NCBI RefSeq assembly: GCF_039503195.1
Contig: NZ_JBCJKP010000001.1
Location: forward strand, 9,920,001-9,984,000
Direction: 5' to 3'
Origin: Streptomyces mirabilis
Lineage (GTDB): Bacteria; Actinomycetota; Actinomycetes; Streptomycetales; Streptomycetaceae
Length of the DNA stretch: 64,000 nt
The position numbers and the translations under genes are program-made. Below are positions 8,654 to 17,613 of this stretch, one piece after another. Under the pieces are notes generated by a model. It searched no databases. It was not told the DNA's origin and saw only the letters and a program-made list of their open reading frames with translations. Each line of letters opens with the position of its first letter. Within the stretch, counting starts at the first letter, position 1.

Positions 8654-10036
8654 TCAGCCCCAACTCTGCGAGTACTGCCGCCGGTAGCGGTTGCGATCCT
8701 GTTCCGTACGGATGTACCGCGTGGCGACCAGCGCGATGATGCTGCCGGCGATGACCAGCAGCCCCGGACCGATGTTCTGCGGGTCGGTGAGGCGGGTGAG
8801 GAGCGGCTCGGAGGCGCCCGACCCGACCGCCTGGACGGAGCCGGGCGCGGCGGATCCCGGCACGACGGCCGCACCCTGCGAGGAGGCGGGCGCGGGGGAG
8901 GATTGGGCGGTGGCTCCCGCCGCGCCCTGGGCGGCCGCTCCCGGTCCGGTCAGTTTCACCCCGAGCGCCGTGAGCGCCTTGGTGATCGGCTGGAAGAACG
9001 TCGTACCGCCCGCGGTGCAGTCGCCGTTGCCCCCCGAGGTCACACCGAGCGCGATGCCCTCCGAGAACAACGGACCGCCGCTGTCGCCCGGTTCGGCGCA
9101 CACGTTGGTCTCGATCAGACCGGTCACGGTGCCCTCGGGGTAGTTGACCGTCGCGTTGAGCGCCTTCACCTCACCGTCGTGGAGTCCACTGGTGCTGCCG
9201 CTGCGGAAGACCCGCTGGCCGACCGTCGGATCGGCGGCGCCGATGATCTGGACGCCCTTGCCGCCCCCGATCGACACGATGTTGTTCCCGGTGTCGTTCT
9301 GGCCGTTGTTGTACTGGATGAGGGAGAAGTCGCTGCCGGGGAACGCCGTGGTGACCGTCTGCCCCAGCTGCTTGGCGCCCTGGTTGTCACCGAACCAGAC
9401 GGACCCGGCCGGCCCGCAGTGCCCGGCCGTCAGGATGAACTCGTTGCGTCCGTTGGTCACGTTGTAGCCCGCCGAACAGCGACCGCCGGTCGAGAACATC
9501 GGCAGGGCGGCGTTGAGCCGTGTGGTGAACGTGCCCTCCGTCCGCTCCATGCGGACCGAACTGCCCATGCTCGCGGCGAGCTTCTTCATCCGGGACCAGT
9601 CGGAGGCGGACACGGTGCGGTCGGCCTGCACCACCACCTCGTTGTGGACGTAGTCCATGGCCCAGGCGGTGCCCGCGACCCGTGGCGCCACCTTCAGCGC
9701 CTTCGTCACGGACTTGAGGTCCTCCATGCTGTGGCTCACGACCTTGGGGCGGGCGCCCGCCTTCTTCACCTCGGCCGCCGCGGCCGAGTCGGTCACCGCG
9801 ACCACGGGGCGCCCGTCGGCGGCGATCCAACTGCCCGCCGTACGCGAGGTGCCGAGGGTCGACACCAGCCCCGCGCCCTTGCCCGCGGCGGCCAGGGTGG
9901 CGCTCTGGGGGGCACGTGACGCGGCGGACGGCTCGCTCGCCATGGCGTGCGTCACCATCAACCCTCCGCAGAGGACCCCGCCGACGGCCGCGAGTCGCGT
10001 CCCTCGTCGGACGATCCGTCGTCGTGCGTGCCTCAT
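8654..10036 (-). CDS. Streptogrisin-like S1 serine protease, membrane-tethered
   Basis: This 460-residue exported protease has an N-terminal signal peptide (to about residue 34), an alpha-lytic-type prodomain (about 60-170) and an S1 catalytic domain with H206 (TAGHC), D236 (GSDFSLIQ) and S319 (PGDSGGP). An A/S/P/G-rich linker (about 360-415) leads to a single transmembrane helix near 420-440 and a basic tail RTEQDRNRYRRQYSQSWG. Classical streptogrisins are released; here the linker-helix-basic tail suggests a protease held on the outer face of the membrane. The catalytic triad is complete. The start is the first ATG of a clear signal sequence. Confidence 0.92.
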   Translation of the reverse strand: MRHARRRIVRRGTRLAAVGGVLCGGLMVTHAMASEPSAASRAPQSATLAAAGKGAGLVSTLGTSRTAGSWIAADGRPVVAVTDSAAAAEVKKAGARPKVVSHSMEDLKSVTKALKVAPRVAGTAWAMDYVHNEVVVQADRTVSASDWSRMKKLAASMGSSVRMERTEGTFTTRLNAALPMFSTGGRCSAGYNVTNGRNEFILTAGHCGPAGSVWFGDNQGAKQLGQTVTTAFPGSDFSLIQYNNGQNDTGNNIVSIGGGKGVQIIGAADPTVGQRVFRSGSTSGLHDGEVKALNATVNYPEGTVTGLIETNVCAEPGDSGGPLFSEGIALGVTSGGNGDCTAGGTTFFQPITKALTALGVKLTGPGAAAQGAAGATAQSSPAPASSQGAAVVPGSAAPGSVQAVGSGASEPLLTRLTDPQNIGPGLLVIAGSIIALVATRYIRTEQDRNRYRRQYSQSWG

Positions 10037-10151
10037 GCATGGGCTCCCGAAGCCGTACGGTGCGGCGTCGACGCCGCCGGGGCTCCGGTCGTGAGCCCTC
10101 CTTCCATACGTGCGCCCGTGCCCTCGCGTTCACCCCCGGCCGTTCTCCGGT

Positions 10152-10982
10152 TCAGGGTTTGTGGCCCACCCCGCCGAACATGGCCACTTCCGCCGGTTCG
10201 TCCCCGTCCGTCGGCTGCGGACGCCAGCGTGAACAGGAGACGACACCGGGCTCCAGGAGATCGAGACCGTCGAAGAACCGGGCGACCGCCTCGGGGGTGC
10301 GCTGGGTGATCCAGGGGGTGCCGTGCTGGTTCCAGTAGGAGACGGCGGCGTCCACGTCAGGCATCGCCGGGCTGGTGATCGTGTGCGAGAGGACCAGATG
10401 GCTCCCCGACGGCAGACCCTCCAGCAGCCGGCGCACGATGTCGTACGCCTCCGCGTCGTCGCCGATGAAGATGACGACCCCGAGCAGCATCAGCCCGACC
10501 GGCTCGCTCAGGTCCAGTGTCCTCGCGGCGCGTTCGAGGATGGCGTCCACATTGCGCAGGTCCTCGTCGAGGTGGTCGGTGCGGCCCTCGGGGGCACTGG
10601 TGAGCAGGGCGCGGGCGTGCGCCAGGACCAGCGGGTCGTTGTCGACGTAGACGATCCGGGCGTCCGGTGCGAGTCGCTGCGCCACCTCGTGCGTGTTGTC
10701 CGCGGTCGGCAGGCCGGTGCCTATGTCGAGGAACTGGCGTATTCCGCATTCGGTGACCAGATGGCGTACGGCGCGTCCCAGGAACAGCCGGTCCGCCCGC
10801 GCGTAGTCGCCGATGCCCGGGTGCAGTTGGCGGATCCGCTCCCCGGCCGCCCGGTCGACCTCGTAGTAGTCGCCGCCGCCGAGCCAGTAGTTCCAGATCC
10901 GGGCCGTGTGCGGGCGGGTCGTGATGATCCGGCTGAGCACCCCCTCGGCGGGAAGTTCCGAGGCGGCCGGGTTCTCGGGCAC
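10152..10982 (-). CDS. SAM-dependent methyltransferase (DUF574-type)
   Basis: This 276-residue protein is of the actinobacterial S-adenosyl methyltransferase type, with ARIWNYWLGGGDYYEVDR, the SAM motif FLDIGTGLPTADNTHE and VDNDPLVLAHARALL. The substrate is unknown, and the family is greatly expanded in Streptomyces. A GTG start at 10982 is preferred because AGGAG lies 8 bases upstream; the ATG 20 codons earlier has no such site. It is cytoplasmic and monocistronic by position. It is divergent from the DJ-1/PfpI gene, with about 136 bases between starts. Confidence 0.88.
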   Translation of the reverse strand: MPENPAASELPAEGVLSRIITTRPHTARIWNYWLGGGDYYEVDRAAGERIRQLHPGIGDYARADRLFLGRAVRHLVTECGIRQFLDIGTGLPTADNTHEVAQRLAPDARIVYVDNDPLVLAHARALLTSAPEGRTDHLDEDLRNVDAILERAARTLDLSEPVGLMLLGVVIFIGDDAEAYDIVRRLLEGLPSGSHLVLSHTITSPAMPDVDAAVSYWNQHGTPWITQRTPEAVARFFDGLDLLEPGVVSCSRWRPQPTDGDEPAEVAMFGGVGHKP

Positions 10983-11118
10983 GGAATCAGCTCCTGGGCA
11001 TTTCCTGTGATGACGCGTCAACGGCAATGTAGGCGTGAACAAGCCATCCGAAAAGGGAAGTTGTCACTCTCCTGCCGGCCGTACCGGCGGCAGACCCGGG
11101 GCCTGCCATGATGGGCGC

Positions 11119-11880
11119 ATGCGTGTGCTGATGCCGGTCCCCGACCGCGACTTCGACGTCACCGAAGTGGCCGTTCCCTGGCGGATCCTCACCGATGCGG
11201 GGCACGAGGTGGTGCTCGCCACCGAGCGCGCGGGCACCCGGCCGGCGGCGGACCCACGGCTGCTGACGGGGGTGCTCTTCGGACAACTGGGCGCCGCCGA
11301 GGAGCCCCGGCGGTTCTACGAGCAGCTCACGAAGTCACCGGAGTTCACCACCACCGTCTCCTGGGCCGAGGTCGACATCGAGCAGTACGACGGCCTGTTG
11401 CTGCCCGGCGGACACGCACCCGGCATGCGGCAGTACCTCGGCTCGACGGCGCTTCACCAGCAGATCGCCCGCTTCTGGGCCCTCGGACGGCCCGTCGGCG
11501 CGATCTGCCACGGCGTCCTGGTGCTCGCCCGCGCCCGCGACCTCACCACCGGCCGGAGCCTCCTGGCCGACCGGCGCACGACCTGCCTGCCCGCATACAT
11601 GGAACGCACGGCCTACTTCACCACCGCCTGGCGCCTCGGCCGCTACTACCGCACCTATCCCGCGTACGTCGAGGACGAGGTCAGGGCGGCCCTCGCCGAT
11701 CCGGGAACGCAGTTCGTACGCGGCCCCCGCACCCTGACCCGGCGCGGCACCGCCACCGACGACTCGGACGCGTTCGTCGTCGAGGACGGCCGCTATCTCT
11801 CGGCCCGCTGGCCGGGTGACGCCTACCTCTTCGCCCGCCGTTACCTCGCCCTCCTGAACAGCCCCGCGTCGGCGGCGTGA
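11119..11880 (+). CDS. DJ-1/PfpI family protein (type 1 glutamine amidotransferase-like)
   Basis: This 253-residue protein has the DJ-1/PfpI core: GLLLPGGHAPGMRQYL with the conserved acidic/glycine region, and the nucleophile elbow GAICHGVLVLARA with C130-H131. Relatives are chaperone/deglycase-like or amidase-like. It is longer than simple PfpI proteins because of a C-terminal extension resembling larger DJ-1 homologues, with TDDSDAFVVEDGRYLSARW. The start ATG gives MRVLMPVPDRDFD, the natural beginning of the first beta strand. The substrate is unknown. Confidence 0.85.
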   Translation: MRVLMPVPDRDFDVTEVAVPWRILTDAGHEVVLATERAGTRPAADPRLLTGVLFGQLGAAEEPRRFYEQLTKSPEFTTTVSWAEVDIEQYDGLLLPGGHAPGMRQYLGSTALHQQIARFWALGRPVGAICHGVLVLARARDLTTGRSLLADRRTTCLPAYMERTAYFTTAWRLGRYYRTYPAYVEDEVRAALADPGTQFVRGPRTLTRRGTATDDSDAFVVEDGRYLSARWPGDAYLFARRYLALLNSPASAA

Positions 11881-11895
11881 TCCTCTGGGCAGGCC

Positions 11896-13242
11896 CTAAC
11901 GGCTCAGGCGGGCGGCGACCTGCTCCGGTGTCAGATACCTGTCGGTGTGCTCGAATTCCCGCAGGGTCCCCTTCCGGTCGGCGAGGAAGCCGGTGCGCAC
12001 GAAGTCGTCGCCCGCGACCGCGTTGAGGAACCAGTTGGCGGCCGTACGGAACCGGGCCGAGCCCGTGCGCAGCGCGTACAGGTGGTATCCACGGGCCACG
12101 ACCTGTGCGGGCACTCCCTTGAGAGCGATACCGAGCGGCTTGGACACCGCGTCGTGGCCGCCGAGGTCGACGACCAGGCCGAGGTCCTTGTGCTTGTACG
12201 GCGCCGTGGGCTGCCCCCGCAGCAGCGCCGACAGGTTCTTCGCCGCGTGCCGGCCCTGTCGGGCGGCGTGCTGGGCGGTCGGCGGACAGTAGGAACCGTC
12301 GGCCCTGGCCAGGTCGGGTACGGCGGCCGCGTCGCCCAGCGCGAACACCCCGTCCAGACCGGGCACCTTGAAGTCCGTCTCGGTGAGGACCCGGCCGCGT
12401 ACGGTCTCCGCGCCCAGCGAGTCGACCAGCGGATTCGCCGCGACGCCTGCCGTCCACACCAGTGTCCGTGACGGCAGTACCCGGCCGTCCGTGAGGGTGA
12501 TCTTGCCCTCCGTGACCGAGGCGACGGTCGTCTTGAGGGAGATCTCCACACCGCGCTCGCTCAGCAGACGCAACGCACTCGCGCCGAGCTTGTCACCGAG
12601 CTCCGGGAGCAGCTTGGGGGCGACGTCCACCAGGTGCCACTTGATGAGCCCGGGATCCAGGCGCGGGTGGTAGCGCTTCGACGCCGCGGTGGTCAGGCGC
12701 TGCAGACAGGCCGCGGTCTCGGCGCCCGCGTATCCGCCGCCGACCACGACGAACTGCAGTCGCGCCGCCCGCTCGTCCTCGTCCGAGGTGGCCGCGGCCA
12801 GGTCGAGTTGGGCGATCACATGGTCACGCAGATACACCGCCTGGGCGAGCGTCTTCATCCCGCGCGCCTCGTCGAGGAGACCGGGGATGTCGAAGGTGCG
12901 GGTCACGCTGCCCGGCGTGAGCAGCAGGTAGTCGTACGACAGATCGACGAACTCCCCCGTGATCTTGCGTACGACGCACCTCTTGGACGCGGGATCCACG
13001 CCGATCACCCCGCCGGGCAGGAACGTCGTGCGGCGCAGGATCCGGCGCAGCGAGGGGGCCACGGACTGCGGGGTGACGACACCGGCGGCGACGTGCGGCA
13101 GCAGTGGCAGATAGAGCTGGTAGTCGGTGGGGCTGACCAGGGTGATCCGGGCGTCACCCGGCTGAAGGGCGTGCTCGAGTCCGCGTGCGCACTCGACCCC
13201 GGCGAACCCGCCGCCGACGATCACGATGTTAGGTGCGTCCAT
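11896..13242 (-). CDS. Type II NADH dehydrogenase-like FAD-dependent oxidoreductase
   Basis: This 448-residue pyridine-nucleotide-disulfide-type oxidoreductase has the FAD-binding GGGFAG (residues 10-15), a second dinucleotide motif GGGYAGAET near 166-174 for NADH, and a C-terminal FALGDAAAVPD FAD-contact motif. Proteins of this type transfer electrons from NADH to quinone at the membrane without pumping protons. Starting at ATG 13242 places a GAGAGG ribosome-binding site about 8 bases upstream; an in-frame ATG ten codons earlier is less well placed. There is no transmembrane helix, consistent with peripheral membrane attachment. Confidence 0.88.
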   Translation of the reverse strand: MDAPNIVIVGGGFAGVECARGLEHALQPGDARITLVSPTDYQLYLPLLPHVAAGVVTPQSVAPSLRRILRRTTFLPGGVIGVDPASKRCVVRKITGEFVDLSYDYLLLTPGSVTRTFDIPGLLDEARGMKTLAQAVYLRDHVIAQLDLAAATSDEDERAARLQFVVVGGGYAGAETAACLQRLTTAASKRYHPRLDPGLIKWHLVDVAPKLLPELGDKLGASALRLLSERGVEISLKTTVASVTEGKITLTDGRVLPSRTLVWTAGVAANPLVDSLGAETVRGRVLTETDFKVPGLDGVFALGDAAAVPDLARADGSYCPPTAQHAARQGRHAAKNLSALLRGQPTAPYKHKDLGLVVDLGGHDAVSKPLGIALKGVPAQVVARGYHLYALRTGSARFRTAANWFLNAVAGDDFVRTGFLADRKGTLREFEHTDRYLTPEQVAARLSR

Positions 13243-13472
13243 CCCAGCTACCTCTCTCCGTGTGTCAGACATCGTGGCCCGCCACCCGTCAGCCCAGGCT
13301 CACACGGGATGGCACCAAGTGCCACCCCGAGTCGGAGGGGAGGGCGGCGGCCACGAGTTCTTCTACCGATCAGTAACTTCGTCTTCCCTTCTTGTACATC
13401 CTTAGGCACGATCATCTGTCCAGCGGCGACGGTCGAGGCACCTCGCCGCTCCGACATGAAAAGGGGACGAGC

Positions 13473-14111
13473 ATGACAGGACGCGGTGTGGGGCGCCGGA
13501 TCGGCGCGGTCTCGGTGGTCGTGGCGCTGGGCATCGGGGGGACGGTCACCGCTGCGGGGACCGCGGCCGCGGCTCCGGCCCAGACGGCGGTGAGCGCGAC
13601 GGCGACGACGGCCGCGGTCGACTACGCCACCTGGCAGAGCGACGTCAAGGCGGTCATCGACCAGGCACGGCCCTACGTGGAGCAGCGCACCGCGAACGCC
13701 GCCGGGCAGAAGCTGGCCCTCGTGTTCGACATCGACAACACCACGTTGGAGACGGACTTCCACCCGTGGTACGAACTGCCGACCCCGGCGGTCAAGCCCT
13801 CGCTCGACCTCGCCCGCTACGCGCGCTCCCGCGGCGTCGACATCTTCTTCATCAGCGCACGTCCGGGCATCATCTCCTCCTTGACGGAGTGGAACCTGAC
13901 GAGCGTCGGCTACCCGGTCTCCGGTCTCTACACGCGCGACCTGCCCGATCTGTTCGACGAGGTCAGCACCTACAAGACCAGCAAGCGCGCGGAGATCGAG
14001 TCGCGGGGCTACACCATCATCGCCAACGTCGGCAACAACGACTCCGACCTCGTCGGCGGTCACGCCGAGCGCACGTTCAAGCTGCCGGACTACAACGGCC
14101 AGCTGTCCTGA
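13473..14111 (+). CDS. Secreted HAD-family acid phosphatase
   Basis: This 212-residue protein has a signal peptide (twin-arginine-containing start TGRGVGRRIGAVSV and a hydrophobic core, cleavage near residue 33). It shows HAD motif I DIDNT with D86 and D88, motif II in FFISARP, and motif IV-like GNNDSDLVGG. It resembles class B/HAD acid phosphatases that release phosphate from organic esters outside the cell. An AAGGGGA ribosome-binding site is present. It is probably exported to scavenge phosphate; no PHO box was identified. Confidence 0.85.
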   Translation: MTGRGVGRRIGAVSVVVALGIGGTVTAAGTAAAAPAQTAVSATATTAAVDYATWQSDVKAVIDQARPYVEQRTANAAGQKLALVFDIDNTTLETDFHPWYELPTPAVKPSLDLARYARSRGVDIFFISARPGIISSLTEWNLTSVGYPVSGLYTRDLPDLFDEVSTYKTSKRAEIESRGYTIIANVGNNDSDLVGGHAERTFKLPDYNGQLS

Positions 14112-14155
14112 ACGGGCGGCGTGGACTCCCGGTCGTGACTGCTTAGACTCCCCGC

Positions 14156-14542
14156 ATGGACGAGACGAAACTGGACGCGCTCGCTTCAAGCAAGTTCCTG
14201 CTGATCACGAGCTACCGCAAGAACGGTACGGGGGTGGCGACGCCCGTGTGGGTGGTCCGGGACGGTGCGGCGCTCGGCGCCTGGACCAGCGCGGACTCCT
14301 GGAAGGTGAAGCGGATCCGCAACCGGGCCGACGTCCTGGTGGGTCCGTGCGACGTGCGCGGCAATCCGACCGGCGAGCAGGTTCCCGCCACGGCGGAGAT
14401 CCTCGACCCGGCCGCCACCGCGCGCTACCGTCGGCTGATCGCCGGAAAGTACGGCATCCTCGGCCGTCTCACCCTCTTCGGCAGCCGTCTGCGGCGGGGC
14501 ACGGACGGCACGGTCGGGATTCGCATCTCCCTGACCACGTGA
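14156..14542 (+). CDS. PPOX-class F420/FMN-dependent split-barrel protein
   Basis: This 128-residue protein has the features of F420-dependent flavin-reductase-like split-barrel proteins: FLLITSYRKNGTGVATPVWVV at the start (cofactor strand), then WKVKRIRNRADVLVGPCD and a C-terminal region GTVGIRISL. Actinobacterial members use coenzyme F420 or FMN to reduce small molecules. The substrate is unknown. It is 44 bases from the upstream phosphatase stop and is followed by a strong terminator, so it may be co-transcribed with the phosphatase. Confidence 0.82.
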   Translation: MDETKLDALASSKFLLITSYRKNGTGVATPVWVVRDGAALGAWTSADSWKVKRIRNRADVLVGPCDVRGNPTGEQVPATAEILDPAATARYRRLIAGKYGILGRLTLFGSRLRRGTDGTVGIRISLTT

Positions 14543-14587
14543 GGAGGGGGTGAGAGCCCGGCGCCGGCCGGGCCCTCACCCCCTCCT
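14542..14587. terminator. Strong hairpin terminator
   Basis: AGGAGGGGGTGAG-a-GCCCGGC pairs with GCCGGGC-c-CTCACCCCCTCCT around a 4-base loop: 20 base pairs with one mismatch. It begins at the last base of the stop codon of the split-barrel gene. Confidence 0.85.
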
Positions 14588-14600
14588 GTCCGTGTCACGG

Positions 14601-14735
14601 TCATGCCTCGGGACAACTCATCTGTACGGGCGGGAAGTCCATGGAGAACTTCGGCCCCTCGTCCGAGCCGTAGTTCCGGTCCCAGGACAGGATGTGGTTG
14701 CTGTCCGGAAAGAAGTGGTTGTCCGTGGTGCAGGG
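14601..14735 (-). pseudogene. C-terminal fragment of an unrecognised protein
   Basis: On the minus strand a frame ending in TGA at 14601 reads CTTDNHFFPDSNHILSWDRN and then continues with GSDEGPKFSMDFPPVQMSCPEA. The residue composition is protein-like and the codons are G/C-ending, but no start codon or ribosome-binding site exists upstream. Beyond 14735 the sequence turns into short GTCGGGG/TGTAGGTGA-like repeats. It looks like the tail of a gene, possibly secreted (two cysteines), cut off by a deletion. No family was recognised. Confidence 0.4.
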
Positions 14736-14860
14736 CGACGTCGAGCTTGGGTGGGGTTGTCGGGGGCCTGTCGGGGTTGTCGGTGACCTGTAGGTGATCT
14801 GTCAGCCGCTGTTGCGACTTTGGAGCCGTCCCGTCGTACTCAGCACCAGGAGCCTGCCTC

Positions 14861-15811
14861 ATGTCGTCCATGTCTCGTACCCGGCCGTGGGATGTCCGTC
14901 GACTGCCGCGCGCCGACGGCAGCACCTTCCTGATCACCGGCGGCAACGCGGGCATCGGGTATTTCGTCGCCGAGCAGCTCGCCGGGACCGGGGCCACCGT
15001 CGTCCTGGGCAGCCGGGATCCGGCGAGGGCCGAAGCCGCCATGGGGTCGATCCGATCCCGCGTCCGTGGTGCGCGGCTGCGCCGTCTCCGGCTGGACCTC
15101 GCCGATCTGGCATCGCTCAGGACCTCGGTGGACCTGCTGGAGACGGAGTGCCTCGACGCGGTGGTCTGCAACGCCGGAGTGGCGCTGGACGAGCCGCCGC
15201 GACGGTGGACCGGGGACGGCAACGAGCTGATGTTCGGGACCAACCACCTCGGGCACTTCGCGCTGACCCGGTGGCTGGCGCCGCTGCTGTCGGCCGCACC
15301 GGCGGCCCGCGTCGTGACGGTCGGCAGTTTCGCGGCGCGGTCCGAGCGGCTGGACCTGGACGATCCGCAGTCCGGCAGGGACTACCGGCCGAAGCGCACC
15401 TACGGGCGTTCGAAGCTGGCGCAGATGACCTTCGGATTCGAGCTCGACCGCCGTCTGCGGGCGGCAGGCAGCCCGGTGCTGAGTGTGGTGGCTCATCCCG
15501 GCGGCGCACTGGACTCCCTGACCCCTTCCCGACCGCCGGTGCGCGTGCGCGGTACCGGTGAACGGCTGCGGGGCCTGCCTGCCGGCCTCCTCGTTCAGGG
15601 CAAGGAGGCCGGTGCCTGGCCCGTGGTGCGGGCCGTCCTCGACCCCGGGGTGGACGGAGGACAGTTGTGGGGGCCGACGGTCTTCGGCCTGCGCGGCGAA
15701 CCGCGGCTCGAACCTGTCCGGGACCACTTCGCCGATGCCCGGGTCGCGGCTCGGCTGTGGGACCTCAGCCGCGACCTGACGGGCGTGGAGCCGAGTTTCG
15801 AGTCGCGGTAG
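14861..15811 (+). CDS. SDR family oxidoreductase (retinol-dehydrogenase-like)
   Basis: This 316-residue SDR has TGGNAGIG at residues 26-33, CNAGVAL after strand 4, NHLGHFALT (the catalytic-asparagine region) and Y181-x3-K185 in TYGRSK. The sequence style matches the retinol dehydrogenase/protochlorophyllide reductase-like SDR group. The substrate is unknown. A second ATG three codons in is an alternative start. It is convergent with the sigma-factor operon, with 41 bases between stops. Confidence 0.86.
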   Translation: MSSMSRTRPWDVRRLPRADGSTFLITGGNAGIGYFVAEQLAGTGATVVLGSRDPARAEAAMGSIRSRVRGARLRRLRLDLADLASLRTSVDLLETECLDAVVCNAGVALDEPPRRWTGDGNELMFGTNHLGHFALTRWLAPLLSAAPAARVVTVGSFAARSERLDLDDPQSGRDYRPKRTYGRSKLAQMTFGFELDRRLRAAGSPVLSVVAHPGGALDSLTPSRPPVRVRGTGERLRGLPAGLLVQGKEAGAWPVVRAVLDPGVDGGQLWGPTVFGLRGEPRLEPVRDHFADARVAARLWDLSRDLTGVEPSFESR

Positions 15812-15852
15812 ATCCACACGAGGGGGACGATCCGGGGGCTCGGCTCCGCTCC

Positions 15853-16785
15853 TCAGGGGGTTTCGTAGCCGGTCCAGGCGTGGAGCTTGTCGGGGTTGAC
15901 GACCATCCACACGTCGGTGACCAGGCCGTCGTGGATGTCCAGGGCGACGACGGCGATCGTGGTACCCGCGATGCGGACGCTGACGCCGGGGGTGCCGTTG
16001 ACGTCCTCCTCGACGAGTTCGACGCCGGGTTCGTTGCGCATGAGGCCGAGGAAGAGGCGGGCGACCTTGTCCCGGCCGATGACCGGGCGCAGGGCGGCGC
16101 GGACCCTGCCGCCTCCGTCGCTTCGCGACTCGACGGCGGGGTCGAGGAGAGCGACCAGCGTGTCGAGGTCGCCGGTCTGGCAGGCGTGGCGGAACGCGGT
16201 GACGATCTGCCGGTGCTCCTGTGCGGTGCTGCTGCCGGGACGTCGGTCGGCGATGCGCCGACGGGCGGAGGAGGCGAGCTGGCGGCAGGCGGCGGGGGTG
16301 CGGCCCACGGTGTCGGCGATCTCGGTGAACGGCATGCCGAAGATGTCGTGGAGGACGAAGGCCACGCGCTCCGCGGGAGTGAACGAGTCCAGGACCACCA
16401 GCATGCCCATGCTGACCGACTCGTCGAGGGTGATCCGGTCGGCCGGATCGGCCCCGCCCTCATCGCCTGCGCTGGTCCACGTGGCACTGTGCCGGACGGG
16501 CTCGGGCAGCCACTCACCGGTGTAGTGCTCGCGGCGGACGCGGGCCGAGGTGAGGTGGTCGAGGCAGATCCGGGAGGCGACCCGCGTCAACCAGGCCAAC
16601 GGTGCGCCGATCGCCTGCTGTTCCTCCTCGGGCAGGCTGTACCAGCGGGCGTAGGTCTCCTGGACCACGTCCTCGGCGTCCTGCAGGGATCCGAGCATGC
16701 GGTAGCCGATGTTGAGCAGGCGGCGGCGTTCGGCCATGAGCGTGCCGAGGGTGGGGTCCTGGGCGGGTCCCGGGGGTGTGGACAC
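15853..16785 (-). CDS. sigJ: ECF41-group RNA polymerase sigma factor (SigJ-type)
   Basis: This 310-residue protein has sigma-70 region 2 (about 18-85, DAEDVVQETYARWY), region 4 (about 135-185) and a fused SnoaL-like C-terminal domain (about 195-305). It carries three signatures known for group ECF41: WLPEP in the linker (92-96), DGGGR in the C-domain, and NPDKL near the end (297-301). In this group the C-terminal domain regulates activity in place of a separate anti-sigma factor. The start is a GTG 7 bases after the stop of the NmrA-like gene. The upstream oxidoreductase is the expected COE-type partner. Confidence 0.92.
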   Translation of the reverse strand: MSTPPGPAQDPTLGTLMAERRRLLNIGYRMLGSLQDAEDVVQETYARWYSLPEEEQQAIGAPLAWLTRVASRICLDHLTSARVRREHYTGEWLPEPVRHSATWTSAGDEGGADPADRITLDESVSMGMLVVLDSFTPAERVAFVLHDIFGMPFTEIADTVGRTPAACRQLASSARRRIADRRPGSSTAQEHRQIVTAFRHACQTGDLDTLVALLDPAVESRSDGGGRVRAALRPVIGRDKVARLFLGLMRNEPGVELVEEDVNGTPGVSVRIAGTTIAVVALDIHDGLVTDVWMVVNPDKLHAWTGYETP

Positions 16786-16792
16786 GGGGCCG

Positions 16793-17557
16793 TCATCCTC
16801 CCTGGTGGGCGTGGTGAGGGGTGTGGAGGGTGAGCCATTCGTCGAAGGTCTGACTGCCGCGGGGGCCGGGCCCGGCGGGGAGCAGACCGTCGCCCGTCAT
16901 GGCCGTGCCGGTGGCGCCGGGCATTTTCACGGGCAGCAGCAGCCGGCGCTGGTGGCGGGCCCGCAGCAGCCGGCCCGTCATGTCGACGAGCTGTTCGACA
17001 CGGGGTCCGGCCAGTTCGGGGGCCATGCCCTGCGCCGGGGCGGAGACGAGTCGTACGAGGCGGTGGGCGACCTCACGGGCGGCGACGGGCTGGGTCCGCA
17101 TCCGGGGTACCACCGCGAGTGGTCCAGGGACGCGGTCGAGGGTCTGCTGGGCGAACTCGTGGAACTGGGTGGCGCGCAGCACCGTCCACGGTGTCCGCCC
17201 GCTCTTGAGCACGCTTTCCTGGTGCAGTTTTCCCTGGTAGTAGCCGAGGCCGACCCGGTCGATCCCGACGATCGACAGCAGGACGTGGTGGCGAACACCA
17301 GCCTGCTCACCGGCGTCCTGGAGGGTGTGGGCGACGCGGTCGAAGAACGCGACGGCCTTCTTCCCGCTCGTGGTCGTCACGTTGGTGACGTCGACGATCG
17401 CGTCCACACCGGCCAGGGCCCCGTCGAGTCCGGCGCCGGTCACGAGGTCCACACCGGTGGATCGGGCCAGGACCACCGGATGGTGCCCGGCCGCCTTCAG
17501 TTCCTCGACCACATGCCGTCCCACCAGTCCGGTTCCGCCTGCCACCGCCACCCGCAT
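16793..17557 (-). CDS. NmrA-like atypical SDR (NAD(P)-binding, ECF41 partner)
   Basis: This 254-residue protein has the atypical-SDR motif GGTGLVG (residues 7-13) and the NmrA/epimerase-like series VDVTNVTTT, SIVGIDRVGLGYYQGKLHQE and TPWTVLRATQFHEF. Proteins of this type bind NAD(P) and act as reductases, epimerases or redox sensors. AGGAGG 8 bases before the ATG at 17557 decides the start over ATGs at 17581 and 17617. It ends 7 bases before the sigma gene. Oxidoreductases or epimerases are the typical genes linked to and controlled by ECF41 sigma factors. Confidence 0.88.
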   Translation of the reverse strand: MRVAVAGGTGLVGRHVVEELKAAGHHPVVLARSTGVDLVTGAGLDGALAGVDAIVDVTNVTTTSGKKAVAFFDRVAHTLQDAGEQAGVRHHVLLSIVGIDRVGLGYYQGKLHQESVLKSGRTPWTVLRATQFHEFAQQTLDRVPGPLAVVPRMRTQPVAAREVAHRLVRLVSAPAQGMAPELAGPRVEQLVDMTGRLLRARHQRRLLLPVKMPGATGTAMTGDGLLPAGPGPRGSQTFDEWLTLHTPHHAHQGG

Positions 17558-17613
17558 GCCGGGCTCCTCCTTCGCGCTCATGCTGCCTGTCTCGCCGTCG
17601 TCGCCGTTGTGGT

